Positions 18,376-28,332 of a stretch of 64,000 nucleotides of DNA are shown here, one piece after another. The translations under genes were made by a program, and so were the position numbers. Source of the stretch: Okeania sp034190295 (GTDB taxonomy: Bacteria > Cyanobacteriota > Cyanobacteriia > Cyanobacteriales > Microcoleaceae). The DNA lies in assembly GCA_034190295.1 (NCBI GenBank), contig JAXHSW010000010.1, positions 21,771-85,770 of the forward strand. Direction: 5' to 3'. Position 1 is the first letter of the stretch, and each line of letters opens with the position of its first letter. The notes below the pieces were generated by a model. It made no database searches, was not told where the DNA came from, and worked only from the letters and a program-made list of their open reading frames with translations.

Positions 18376-19076
18376 AAAGTTTTTTCCATATTAATAGGGC
18401 AGTATATTTAGCCCACAGAGCAACTATAAATTTATAATTAAAATTAATACATATTATATTAGTAGCTAATTGGCCGATTTTAAATTTTAAATATTTTGAA
18501 AGTCAACTACTTTGTGGAAGTTATGAAGGGGCTATTACAGTATAGTAGTACATAGATATACGTACAAGAATAACAAAAACCCAAAATATAAATAATAAAT
18601 CCAGAAACTTTTACTACTGCTTCGATTTAAGCGCTCCTTGAGGGGATTAAAGATCCACAAGGTCGTACTGCTGTTTCCTCACGCTAAAAGATTTTCTCAA
18701 CAGCTCAATTTGGGGACTATTATAGTGAATAAATATTATTATGATGTAGTAAGTATAGTAAGATTTATATATAAATATAGTCATATGTAGTAGTTTAATG
18801 TCAAATATCTTTGTTTATTTGTACTAACCAGCTCTAAATATTTGACAAAATTTAATCACTCTCGACCTGATGTTTAACAGTATAATTAAATTGGCTGAGA
18901 ATTCAAGGTTAAAGTCCCGGTCGTCAAGATTCATAAATGCTCGAATCCTAATATAATTTTAACTCCTGGATTTATGAGATTATTTGAGAGACATATCCCA
19001 TAGGAAGAATCATCGGTTTTCTGCTGAAATTGACCGACTGTGTTTCTTGTCTAAAAATCTCTTAAACTCATGCTAA
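18376..19076. other. Gene-free AT-rich stretch upstream of the Crp gene and a TnpB remnant
   Basis: No credible coding frame on either strand. The DNA is very AT-rich (for example 18720-18800), consistent with a promoter region for the regulator reading leftwards. From about 18880 it may be the left end of the TnpB pseudogene that follows. Confidence 0.5.
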
Positions 19077-20437
19077 TTATTTAATTCGTCAGTCTTGGAT
19101 ATTTGAAAAAACAAATCTTTCCTATTATGTATGAGCTGCAAAAAACACTCTCTATTCAACCAGACTATCAAGTAATGCCAGCTAAAGTATCTCAACAAAC
19201 CTTGATGATAATAGATAGAAACACCGAAGAGTTTTTTCGCAGCAAACGAAGCTTATCAACATAACCCATCAAAGTTTAGAGTTTCGCCTCGTCTTCGGTG
19301 GATCTAAAAATAAAGTAACGGGAATAAATGTTCTGGTTTATACGAAACAAGCCATCATTCAAGAATGCGCGAATGCGCGAATGCGCGAATGCGCGAATGC
19401 GCGAATTACCTCTCCTTTAAAACGGATAGGATTGACTAATCATGAAAATTTTTATTTTTTTCATCTTAAAAGAGGAGGCTTTAAACCACAATTTTTCGGT
19501 AAAAGGCAACTTAAAGCTTGGAATAATTTATCCAAGTCAAACTGATATTTATCTCAAAACTTTAGTATCTAATTCACAAATCAAACAAGTTTGTCTCGTC
19601 CCCAGACTTAACCATTATGTAATAGAGGTCATTTATGAAGAAATGCGAAAAACAATACGAGCTAGAGAAAAATCGTGGCGCCAGTATTGATATTGGATTA
19701 AACAATTTAGCTACATTAACTTTTAATAAGCGCCGGAATTAAACCCAAGAACGATAAATGGTAGACCGTTAAAATCCATCAATCAATACGTAAGCATTTC
19801 CTCCGGAATGCTGCGCAAACAGCTATCAGCTATCAGCTATTGTTTTTAGTTTTAGATAAAAGCTTTACTAATTGAGTCATAATTTATACTTACTACAAAA
19901 ACTGGCTAAAACAATCTATATTAATTAAAACCCCGTTATAAAAGCTGAGAGCTGATAGCCAATAGTTGAATGCTTACATCAATACTATAATATTGAGTTT
20001 TCGGAAATTTAAACTCCGGGAAAATAAATCAAGCCGACTACTGAAAAAGCTTTGCAATAAAAGAGAATTTAAAATCAATGATTATCTTACATAAGGCATC
20101 TCGTTTGATTATTGATACCCTGGTTAATCAGAAAATAGGAACTCTGATAATTGGCCAGAATGAAGAGTGGAAGCAGAAGATTAACTTAGGGAAAAGAAAC
20201 ATTTCATATTTTGTATCTGTTCTCTATAATAAGTTAATTGAAATGTTATCTTATAAAGCGAAGATGGTAGGGATAGATGTAATTATGACAGAAGAATCTT
20301 ATACCTCAAAAGCAAGTTTTATAGATAATGATTTTCTTCCAGTTTACAAAAAAGGTCAGAAAAATCATGTCACCTTCTCAGGAAAAAGAATAAAAAGAGG
20401 AATGCAATTGTACCGCAAGCATTGGATTAATCAATGA
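19077..20437 (+). pseudogene. tnpB: IS200/IS605-type TnpB, heavily fragmented
   Basis: Three separate pieces. At 19084-19240 SWIFEKTNLSYYVMYELQ and PAKVSQQTLMIIDRN are TnpB N-terminal motifs. At 19505-19735 lie VCLVPRLNHYVIEVIYE and, in another frame, SIDIGLNNLATLTF, the RuvC-I block. At 20078-20437 the C-terminal part has LIIGQNEEWKQKINL, TEESYTSKASFIDND and a truncated end. It belongs to the cysteine-poor TnpB group also seen at 51291-52619. A family-G repeat (about 19373-19503), a small dispersed repeat (19797-19821) and AGCTATC repeats separate the pieces. Not functional. Confidence 0.8.
19373..19503 (+). repeat. Family-G repeat in the TnpB pseudogene
   Basis: GAATGCGC tandem copies, then AATTACCTCTCC to TTTTTCGGTAAAA, matching the insert in xisH over its core. 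Confidence 0.75.
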
Positions 20438-20534
20438 GTTATGTCAACGGTTCTCTAGACCAAAATTTTCGGTAATTTTAAAGTCACGATACTCTCATCA
20501 GTTTTATAATTCTTAATAAAGGTGAGCAACAGAG

Positions 20535-22292
20535 GTGAAACTCTTGAATTTCCAGAATAAGCAAATCAAATCAATAATCAGTGAAATAGATGAGGTGCTA
20601 AATCAGTCTAGCACTGAAAATTCTCCTAAAGTCTTAGAACAAACACTCAGAAAATCCCAAAATATACTAAAGCAGGTGTTGAGCTACCTGAGTCAGAATG
20701 TGGATACTATCTCAAGTCTACAGCTACTCTCTGTTGACCCTCCTTCAAATTCGGAAAATCTTATTGACCAGACGACAAAGCAATATCCACCACAGGTAGA
20801 AGAGTTTTTGACTCCTATTAATCACTATCTACAGGAAGATTTTCAGATTCTTAAAGAACAACGACAAGCTTTGCAAGAGGAAATTAGGCAACTGGAGAAG
20901 CATAGACAAGATAATTATTCCCTAGCTCAACAATATGCTAAACAGGAGCAAATTATCTCTGAGTTTTCTCAAGCTTTACTTGGCCCGGTGCAAGAAACTT
21001 TGGTGGAACATTTGTCTCAGTTAACTAGCCAACATTCATATCCAAGTCAAGGTCGGAGTGCTTTACCTCTTAACGAAAATCTCGATCCACAGACTTCTAA
21101 GAATATTGAATCTTCTGAGATGGTGACAAGTTCAGAGGATAGATTTAGAGAAGACTCTAACTTCGATCGCTCATTTGTTGATGACTTCAATACAGAGGAT
21201 AGTGAGGAAATACAGCAAGAACCAGAAAATTTTATAGCATCCAATGTTAGTCCTCAAAATATTCAAAATAAAGAGCTATCTACTCAAATAAATGAATTAG
21301 ATGAGCTGACCGATACAGGAGTATTTCCTTATCCGGGATATGAGTTTGTAACAGAAGCAAATACAGAATCAAATACAACTGAAACAGATAATTCAAACGC
21401 TCAAGAATCATCAATTCAGAATCAATTTAATCTTGATGAACAGCAAGATTTAGAAGTTATTAAAAATCCAAACCAGCAAAATAAAACTTTCGCTCGAATA
21501 GAAGCTCCTAGTTTTGAAGAGAATGAAACAGAGTGGCAAAAAGATGAAAATTCAACTGCTAAAATAGAAAATGCAGAAATAGTAAATGCGAAGGAATCAT
21601 CACTAAATTCAGGGTCAAAGTTAGAAAAGTCAGAAAATGTAGAAAATAGTGAAATTCTCGAATGTCTCAGTAATCTCTTTGGTGAACTAGAGATAGATGA
21701 AGCGGAAACTAACCAATTAATTGCTTCTCTGGAACCTAAACAAGAACAAAAAAATAGTAGTAATAAATCAGAAAAATCAGAAGAAGAGTATCTTCAGGCA
21801 TCGGCTAAAGAAAATCTTTTACCAATAGAAGAATCGCATGAAGAAGAAAATCAAGATATAGATTTATTATTAGATACTAATACCCTCAATAATTTGCGTA
21901 ATGATTTAGAAAATCTAGAAGAATTTGACATAGAAAGTTTAGAAGACGATCCGCAACAAACTGAACTTCAATTAGGAGAATATTCACCTAATTTAGCAGA
22001 AAATAATCTTGAATCGACTAATGATTCTGGTACTTCGACTTCAAAAGCAGAAGTTACTAATTTAGAGGGTTTATTTATAGATATTGGCGATGTTTCAGAA
22101 CAATCAAATCTAAGGAACAAAAAAAATATTCACAATTCAGCAGAAAATACAGAAAATGAACAAACTTTAGAAGATATTTTAGATGGCTTAACATCTTCTA
22201 CAGAAGTAGAATCAACAGACACAGACGACCGAGGATTGTTGCCGCTAGAAAACGTAATTCAAGACTCTCCAGAAACAGAAAAAAAAAACTGA
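20535..22292 (+). CDS. Acidic coiled-coil protein, probably the N-terminal half of the following Hsp70-like ORF
   Basis: 585 residues with a GTG start at 20535 after AAAGGTGAGCAACAGAG. Residues about 1-150 are helical and partly coiled coil (EDFQILKEQRQALQEEIRQL). From about 160 on the protein is low-complexity, rich in E, N, S and Q and strongly acidic, with a recurring motif LE(S/N/D)LEE. It ends in KKN at a tract of ten A residues (22279-22288), after which a new frame continues into an Hsp70-like domain lacking its own start codon. I cannot name a family. Confidence 0.7.
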   Translation: MKLLNFQNKQIKSIISEIDEVLNQSSTENSPKVLEQTLRKSQNILKQVLSYLSQNVDTISSLQLLSVDPPSNSENLIDQTTKQYPPQVEEFLTPINHYLQEDFQILKEQRQALQEEIRQLEKHRQDNYSLAQQYAKQEQIISEFSQALLGPVQETLVEHLSQLTSQHSYPSQGRSALPLNENLDPQTSKNIESSEMVTSSEDRFREDSNFDRSFVDDFNTEDSEEIQQEPENFIASNVSPQNIQNKELSTQINELDELTDTGVFPYPGYEFVTEANTESNTTETDNSNAQESSIQNQFNLDEQQDLEVIKNPNQQNKTFARIEAPSFEENETEWQKDENSTAKIENAEIVNAKESSLNSGSKLEKSENVENSEILECLSNLFGELEIDEAETNQLIASLEPKQEQKNSSNKSEKSEEEYLQASAKENLLPIEESHEEENQDIDLLLDTNTLNNLRNDLENLEEFDIESLEDDPQQTELQLGEYSPNLAENNLESTNDSGTSTSKAEVTNLEGLFIDIGDVSEQSNLRNKKNIHNSAENTENEQTLEDILDGLTSSTEVESTDTDDRGLLPLENVIQDSPETEKKN

Positions 22293-24271
22293 ATTTATCA
22301 AGAGAGACAGATAGAAAACTAGATAAAACAGCTTCACTATGGTATTTAGGAATTGACTTTGGTACTACAGGTATTTCTGCAGCATTATTTAATCGTAGCA
22401 GCAGTGAAATTTATCCTATATATTGGGAGAGAATTGCAACTAAACAAGAGTTAGATATTACTGAAGCAAATCAAGAATTTACTCTCTCAACAAAAATAGA
22501 CCAAAAAACTTTCGGTTCTACCACAAAAATATATCAGTTACCATCAACTTTATATATTTATCAAAAATCATCTCAAGAGAAAACTATAGAAGAAAAACCC
22601 TTATTACTACAAAACTTTAAGCCTGCTTTAAAAGTTACTATTCCTTACCTTTCAATTAAATTTGAAAAACAAAAATCCCTGGAGAAACCAGACAAATCTT
22701 TTCTTCTCGCTTCTAACTTAATTGCTACAACTACCCATGAACCAATTTTACAGTTGTCTGAACATCAACAAATTCCTCTCAAGTTAGTTAAGCAAGGATT
22801 AGTAACTTTATTGACCACCCTTCAACCCAGAGCTTCTGGCCAAGACTTTCTGGATCTAACTGATAGAGAAACTCAAACAATAGTTGCTTTACCTAATGAT
22901 TATACTTGTGGCGCAGTAGGATTAGACCAAGAAACATTTGTTTCCGCTTTGGCACAATTAAAATCTGTGTTCATAGGTAGTCCGACTAATTGGCCAGAAG
23001 CTTATCGCTTCAATCTGAGAGAAGCAGTTTTAGAAGCAGGTCTTGTCAAAGATGTCAGTCAAGTAATTGTGGTTGAGGAGGCGATCGCTACTGCCTTATC
23101 AGAGTTAACTTCACTCACAGAAGAGCCAAAAACATCTACTATCTCAGAATTTAGAAGGGGTAAAATTTTAATTGTGAATGTGGGAGCAACCACAACAGAA
23201 ATGACATTAGTTAATTTCCCTGATGATGGCCAAAATTTAACTTATTCTCACTTCCATTGTCATAGTTTTGCTTATGGGGGTCATGCTCTAGACCAAGATA
23301 TTGTTTGTCAACTGTTACTCAAAAAGGAAAATATTTCGCCCCAGACTGAGAAAGAAAAAAATAAAGAACAATCTACTCAATTATGGCCACGACCGGGATA
23401 TCCAGATTTGTCAATTAGGTATCAATTACAGCAATGGTTACAAAGTTCATCCTATAGACAAGAATTATTAGCAGCAGCTCGTAATTTAAAAGTAATTCTG
23501 CCGTCGGAAAATGAATTTATTTTGAATATAGGCGATCGCCAATGGAATTTACAGCAACAAGATTTAGAAAAAAAGGTATTAGAGCCTTTTATACAACAAT
23601 TGAATCAGGAGTTGAATGATTTTTTGAGTAGGGTGGGAGTATCTCCGGTGGGAATTAACCGGGTTTTATGTACTGGAGGTAGTGGAAGTTGGAGCGGGAT
23701 ATCTCGTTGGTTACGTCAAAAATTGTCTAATGCAATTATTGTTCAAGATGCAATAGTTAATTCTGAAAATGTAGGGTTAGGTCAGGGAGTGGATAATTGT
23801 TTATCTGAGATTGAGGATATTAAATTAACTATAGGTAGGGTTGCTTATGGTTTGACTATTTTACCTCTTTATCCACAAATTATAGATACGCCTCAGCAAC
23901 TGTACAACGACTATTTTTTATTTTGGGAAATACTGCGAGTTTTTCCAGATCGTTGTTTATCTCTAAAAGAAGTTTATCAATTATTAGAGGAACAAGGAAT
24001 AAATACTCGTGTTTGTCAGGAGAATATTAAGGCTATTTTAGAGGGTAAATTACCTCCTGGTTTAATGCCTTCGGAGGAAGATTTAGTGTTATTAAGTGAA
24101 GTTTCTCGACAAAATTCTGACTATCAAAGTTTGAGAGGAAAGCCACTTTTTTACCAAGAAGCTGATGGTAGTGGATATTGTTTGCGTGATGAACAAGCAG
24201 AGTATGCAAGAGAATACTTAAATAAGTTAGTGGCGAATACTAGGCAAAAATTTGAGGAACCGTTTTATTAA
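22283..24271 (+). CDS. Hsp70/DnaK-like ATPase domain protein without an evident start codon
   Basis: The frame opens in the A10 tract. WYLGIDFGTTGISAALFN (from 22340) is the phosphate-1 motif of the Hsp70/actin fold; ILIVNVGATTTEMTLVNF is phosphate-2 and RVLCTGGSGSWSGISRWL the adenosine motif. A substrate-binding domain is not evident; the C-terminus has a helical tail. The first in-frame ATG is at 22754, inside the ATPase domain and after phosphate-1, so it cannot be the true start. No ATG, GTG or TTG lies in frame between the A10 tract and WYLGID. Frameshift mutation, sequencing error or slippage on the A10 tract would give a fusion of about 1,245 residues. Confidence 0.75.
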   Translation, partial: KKLNLSRETDRKLDKTASLWYLGIDFGTTGISAALFNRSSSEIYPIYWERIATKQELDITEANQEFTLSTKIDQKTFGSTTKIYQLPSTLYIYQKSSQEKTIEEKPLLLQNFKPALKVTIPYLSIKFEKQKSLEKPDKSFLLASNLIATTTHEPILQLSEHQQIPLKLVKQGLVTLLTTLQPRASGQDFLDLTDRETQTIVALPNDYTCGAVGLDQETFVSALAQLKSVFIGSPTNWPEAYRFNLREAVLEAGLVKDVSQVIVVEEAIATALSELTSLTEEPKTSTISEFRRGKILIVNVGATTTEMTLVNFPDDGQNLTYSHFHCHSFAYGGHALDQDIVCQLLLKKENISPQTEKEKNKEQSTQLWPRPGYPDLSIRYQLQQWLQSSSYRQELLAAARNLKVILPSENEFILNIGDRQWNLQQQDLEKKVLEPFIQQLNQELNDFLSRVGVSPVGINRVLCTGGSGSWSGISRWLRQKLSNAIIVQDAIVNSENVGLGQGVDNCLSEIEDIKLTIGRVAYGLTILPLYPQIIDTPQQLYNDYFLFWEILRVFPDRCLSLKEVYQLLEEQGINTRVCQENIKAILEGKLPPGLMPSEEDLVLLSEVSRQNSDYQSLRGKPLFYQEADGSGYCLRDEQAEYAREYLNKLVANTRQKFEEPFY

Positions 24272-24274
24272 GGG

Positions 24275-24556
24275 GGAGTGGCTCACACGGATTTGGGCAC
24301 GGATATACGGATAGGTCAGGGTGTGGGGGAGTGGCTCACACGGATTTGGGCACGGATATACGGATAGGTCAGGGTATAGGGGAGTGGCTCACACGGATTT
24401 GGGCACGGATATACGGATACGGATAGGTCAGGGTGTGGGGGAGTGGCTCACACGGATTTGGGCACGGATATACGGATACGGATAGGTCAGGGTGTGGGGG
24501 AGTGGCTCACACGGATTTGGGCACGGATATACGGATAGGTCAGGGTGTGGGGGAGT
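24275..24556 (+). repeat. Minisatellite of 54-60 bp units
   Basis: About five direct copies of a unit containing GTGGCTCACACGGATTTGGG, CACGGATATACGGATAGG and TCAGGGTGTGGGG. Units differ by an extra TACGGA hexamer. A related reversed fragment is near 29100-29150. There are no spacers of unique sequence, so this is not a CRISPR array. Confidence 0.9.
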
Positions 24557-24678
24557 GGGGGAGATGGGGAGATGGGAGTATTTTTCTATAGCAATGGGCT
24601 TTGTTGCATGAAAGTAGCGTTCTTAACATCCATTCGGCAGCTATATCGCCCTGCGACTGCAATTATTACTATTTATCT

Positions 24679-25132
24679 CAGGACTTACGCAATGGCACTA
24701 ATTAGGGCTTACCGATCTATTCTAAAAGTATTGACTGATATTGGTTTTAGCGTTTTAGAGTTGAAAAAAGTACCAGCTTTTGGGTGGCAAGAGCTGCATA
24801 AAGCTAGTATTTTGGGATGATTATGGCAGAAAAATTGAGAGACAAAACTTATACCATGTCCGGATAATTAGTGATAAAAAAGTCTTTGTTTGTAGTAGGG
24901 CTTCAGCCCGAAGTATAAATAGGGCTAAAGCCCTACTACGAACTTTAATTAATTATCACCATTTAACCGGACATGATATTACTCCTACCTCCTCCTTCAT
25001 TCCCCGTTCTTCCTGTCTCCTGTCTCCTACCCCAATAAAAAGACTTTCCTTATGCAAACCCTAATTATAGTGGTTACATCCGCAATAATGACCAAACAAT
25101 ACACTATATGTAGCAGCACTGCGTAAGTCCTG
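24679..25132. mobile_element. Family-F element inside family A, itself holding a family-B copy
   Basis: CAGGACTTACGCA at 24679 and TGCGTAAGTCCTG ending at 25132, flanked by TATCT at 24674-24678 and 25133-25137. The uninterrupted sequence ATTTATCTATTGGAC occurs at about 25915-25929 in the same array. It contains a 43-codon ORF (MALIRAYRSILKVL, from 24691) that I do not recognise, and a family-B element at 24852-24978. Confidence 0.92.
24852..24978. mobile_element. Family-B element inside family F
   Basis: Ends TACCATGTCCGG and CCGGACATGATA, flanked by TTA at 24849-24851 and 24979-24981. Its interior has a GGGCTAAAGCCC-type palindrome. Confidence 0.88.
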
Positions 25133-26204
25133 TATCTATTGGACAATAGTTATTGCTGTGCTGAAGAGCGATCGCCCTGCGACTGCAATTATTACTATTG
25201 GACAATAGTTATTGCTGTGCTCAAGAGCGCCATTCGGAGTAAGTGCGGCAGCTTAATCGCCCTGCGACTGCAATTATTACTATTGGACAATAGTTATTGC
25301 TGTGCTCAAGAGCGCCATTCGGAGTAAGTGCGGCAGCTTAATCGCTCTGCGACTGCAATTATTACTATTGGACAATAGTTATTGCTGTGCTCAAGAGCGC
25401 CATTCGGAGTAAGTGCGGCAGCTATATTGCCCTGCGACTGCAATTATTACTATTGGACAATAGTTATTGCTGTGCTCAAGAGCGATCGCCCTGCGACTGC
25501 AATTATTACTATTGGACAATAGTTATTGCTGTGCTCAAGAGCGCCATTCGGAGTAAGTGCGGCAGCTTAATCGCCCTGCGACTGCAATTATTACTATTGG
25601 ACAATAGTTATTGCTGTGCTCAAGAGCGCCATTCGGAGTAAGTGCGGCAGCTTAATCGCTCTGCGACTGCAATTATTACTATTGGACAATAGTTATNNNN
25701 NNNNNNNNNNNNNNNNNNNNNNNNNNNNNNNNNNNNNNNNNNNNNNNNNNNNNNNNNNNNNNNNNNNNNNNNNNNNNNNNNNNNNNNNNNNNNNNNCAGC
25801 TTAATCGCTCTGCGACTGCAATTATTACTATTGGACAATAGTTATTGCTGTGCTCAAGAGCGCCATTCGGAGTAAGTGCGGCAGCTTAATCGCTCTGCGA
25901 CTGCAATTATTACTATTTATCTATTGGACAATAGTTACAGCAGTTTCCGCACGTTATTGTTGTATATATGCGGAGCAAGTGCGGCAGCTAATACTTTCAT
26001 GCAACAAAGCCATAGCAATGTGCGCTGGCTTATGTACAAATTACAGGAACTGTTCAATCACTAAAAGTCTTATATTATTCCTGCGGAATGCTTGCGCAAA
26101 CGGTTTTTTATTCCCGCAGATGAGCTGTTGCCTATTGCCTGTTGCCTGCGCACAGCGCTATATAGCGTTTTCAAATGAGATCGGGACTTACGCGCACTGA
26201 CAAT

Positions 26205-27232
26205 AGAGTTGTTGGGAAATAAGCTAGAATGACAAAAGAATAAATTGGCCAGAAGAATGCTCAACGTTGAACAAGCCCTAAAACAAGACAGGTTACTAAG
26301 AGCATTAACAGGATTAAACCGTAAAGCATTTGAATCCTTGTTGCAGTCTTTTGACCAAATATATGAGCAAACATTGCTGGAGAAACCTCGGAGGGCGCTC
26401 TGTTGGAGGAGGCCGTAAGGCTCGTTTACGCACTCCTTAGCACAAATTATTCTATATTCTCTTCTACTTTAAATGTTACCCAACCTTTGATTTAGCTAGT
26501 ATATTGTTTGATCTGGACCGCAGTCAGGCACATTATTGGGTTCATCGTTTACAACCCCTAGCATTAGAAGCCACTCTGGGAGAAAAAAAGGCACTACCGG
26601 AGCGTCAAATCAATTGTGTCCAAGCATTTAGAGAGCGTTTCCCAGGAGTAGAACGAGCGATCGTCGATGGCACAGAGCGGCCAGTGCAACGACCAATTGA
26701 TCCAGAAAAACAAAAACTCAATTATTCGGGAAAAAAAAGCGAAACTCTCGCAAACATCTAGCAGCAGTAGACCAAAACAAGCGAGTGCTAATATTAACTC
26801 AGGCTCGAGAAGGGAAGTTACATGATAAAAAGTTCCATGACCAGGAAAAGGTTGTTGGTAGTATACCTCTAGAAATTCCAATTGAAGTAGATAGTGGTTT
26901 TCGCTTGTCTCCACGCGCCAGTATGAAAATATCCGCATCCCCCATAAAAAACCAAAGGGAGGAGAACTAACTGAACAGCAAAAGTTAGAAAACAGAAATT
27001 TGAGTCAATCAAGGGTAATATGTGAAAACGTTTTCGCCGGTGTTAAACGTTATGGCGCAGTTAGCCAGATTTATCGTAATCACAAGAGTAATTTTGATGA
27101 CAAGTTAATGTTCACAGCAACTGGGTCCGTGGAACTTATATCTGATGGCAGCATAAATAATCAAATCACTAACCAAAATATATTATTTTCATGTTAGTTT
27201 TTTCCTAACCTAAGTTATTTCCCAACAACTCT
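26205..27232 (+). mobile_element. IS5-family (ISL2-like) insertion sequence, decayed
   Basis: Perfect terminal repeats AGAGTTGTTGGGAAATAA and its complement at 26205 and 27232, flanked by AAT on both sides (26202-26204, 27233-27235), the ANT-type 3-bp duplication known for the ISL2 group. The length of 1,028 bp fits one transposase gene. It lies next to a half family-F end (GGGACTTACGC at about 26183). Confidence 0.88.
26257..27150 (+). pseudogene. IS5-family DDE transposase with multiple frameshifts
   Basis: The first frame (MLNVEQALKQDRLLRALTGL) is the helix-turn-helix part and breaks near 26400. Later frames give YFKCYPTFDLASILFDLDRSQ, ERAIVDGTERPVQRPIDP with the first catalytic D, IPIEVDSGF, and the C-terminal QSRVICENVFAGVKRYGA with the catalytic E. 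These are hallmarks of DDE_Tnp_4 transposases. At least three frame breaks are needed, one at about 26400-26430 near a GGCCGTAAGGCTCG segment and one at the A-rich run near 26730. Not functional. Confidence 0.88.
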
Positions 27233-27235
27233 AAT

Positions 27236-27663
27236 ATATAGAACCCCTAACCAAATCTATTTAAAAGGGAGTGTGGGAGGTGTGGGAGGTGTGGTCAGGG
27301 TGGGGAGTGTGGGGAGATGGAAGCATTATTCTACCTTTTTCCCCTATCCTCTAACTGGAACTCCTGGCTTCACCAGGACTGACTTCACCAGGACTTTGCC
27401 AAAAACCCGTACCGCGTGCAAAGAGACCAAATGCCTTCTATATAGGGTTTTCGTGCGTTACGCTACCGCGCTTCACACCCTACTGGAGCGACACACCTTA
27501 AATGGTGCATTAGATGAGGAGTGTGGGGAGGGTGGGGAGAAAAAGACACCTAGAAACAAAAATAAGAGTGCACAGTTTTAGCTGTGTCAGTCCACTACCA
27601 ATAGCTTGCTCTTTCCCTTCTGCCTTCTGCCTTCTGCCTTCTGCCTTCTGTCTTCTGCCTTCT
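27236..27663. other. Gene-free stretch with short tandem repeats
   Basis: GGGAGGTGT tandem copies at 27270-27300, a segment of GCGTTACGCTACCGCGC palindromic type near 27455 and CTTCTGC heptamers at 27618-27660. No gene seen. Confidence 0.6.
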
Positions 27664-28332
27664 TCAATTACTAGATAAACGTTGCAGAGATATACTTGCT
27701 GCTTGAGATACTTGAGAATGGCTATCTTTTTCTAAATATTTCAAGGCAGATATACTCTTAGGAGTAGACATATTTCCTAAAGCTTCTGCTAAACGTTGGC
27801 GAATTAACCAATCTTCTGAAAGGGCAAACTTGAGAATATGTTCCACTGCTTCTAAGTCTCCAATTTCTCCTAAAGCTGCGATCGCTGCTTGTTGTATCAC
27901 CATCTCCTGACTATCTAAAGCTTCTATCAATAAATCATGAGCACGTCGATCTTTCAGGTTTCCCAGAGAAACTGCGGCACTGAAACGTACTAACCAACTG
28001 GTATCTTCATAAAATGCTCTCGCTAAGGGTTCAAAAGCTCTAATATCCTCTAGATAACCTAACGCTCCCGCAGCATCAGCACGAATTCCATAATCTGCAT
28101 CTTTTTCTAACAATTCTACTAAAATTGAGTAGCATTCCTCTGTCTGTTTTACACCCAGGGCAAATACTGCCATGGAGCGTACTGGTAAATTTTGGTCATT
28201 CAATACTTTTTTAATCAAAGGTACTGCCTCAGTAGCAGATACTTCTCTTAGATAGGCAAGGGCAAGAAGGCGATCGCGAGAATTTTCACTATCTAATTGG
28301 ACAGATATTTGCTCTAAACTCATCTTTTGCAT
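27664..28332 (-). CDS. HEAT-repeat protein of the NblB/CpcE-like group
   Basis: 222 residues composed of about six HEAT/PBS-lyase repeats (NLPVRSMAVFALG, YGIRADAAGALGYL, WLVRFSAAVSLGNL, MVIQQAAIAALGEIGD). It is the single-domain cyanobacterial type often annotated NblB-like, which takes part in phycobilisome turnover; the bilin-lyase subunit type (CpcE) is an alternative. I prefer the NblB-like assignment because no lyase partner or phycobilisome gene lies nearby, but the exact role is inference. MSLEQISVQL (ATG 28323) is an alternative start three codons later. Confidence 0.7.
   Translation of the reverse strand: MQKMSLEQISVQLDSENSRDRLLALAYLREVSATEAVPLIKKVLNDQNLPVRSMAVFALGVKQTEECYSILVELLEKDADYGIRADAAGALGYLEDIRAFEPLARAFYEDTSWLVRFSAAVSLGNLKDRRAHDLLIEALDSQEMVIQQAAIAALGEIGDLEAVEHILKFALSEDWLIRQRLAEALGNMSTPKSISALKYLEKDSHSQVSQAASISLQRLSSN

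Larger units (their letters stand above)
24597..26011. mobile_element. Large family-A element with internal VNTR and nested F and B elements
   Basis: Starts GGCTTTGTTGCATGAAAGTA at 24597 and ends at 26011 with TTTCATGCAACAAAGCC, flanked by a perfect 9-bp duplication ATAGCAATG (24588-24596, 26012-26020). From about 25133 to 25930 there are at least ten tandem units, each with ACTATTGGACAATAGT; long units carry CATTCGGAGTAAGTGCGGCAG, short ones a GCGATCGC in its place. The N run 25697-25796 is inside the array. ORFs at 25139-25641 are translations of the repeat. A family-F element (24679-25132) sits near the left end. Confidence 0.9.

Noticed and set aside
22754..24271. ATG at 22754 as the start of the Hsp70-like gene
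   Set aside because: It would remove the phosphate-1 motif at 22340, which is in the same open frame.
24275..24556. CRISPR-like spacing in the minisatellite
   Set aside because: Whole units repeat with no unique spacers and no cas genes are nearby.
25133..25930. CRISPR-like array and ORFs such as those at 25139-25641
   Set aside because: Every part of the unit is repeated, and the reading frames are translations of the VNTR. The frames have no independent start signals.
26594..26938. Minus-strand ORF of 114 codons
   Set aside because: It is antisense to the decayed IS5 transposase, whose motifs are on the plus strand.
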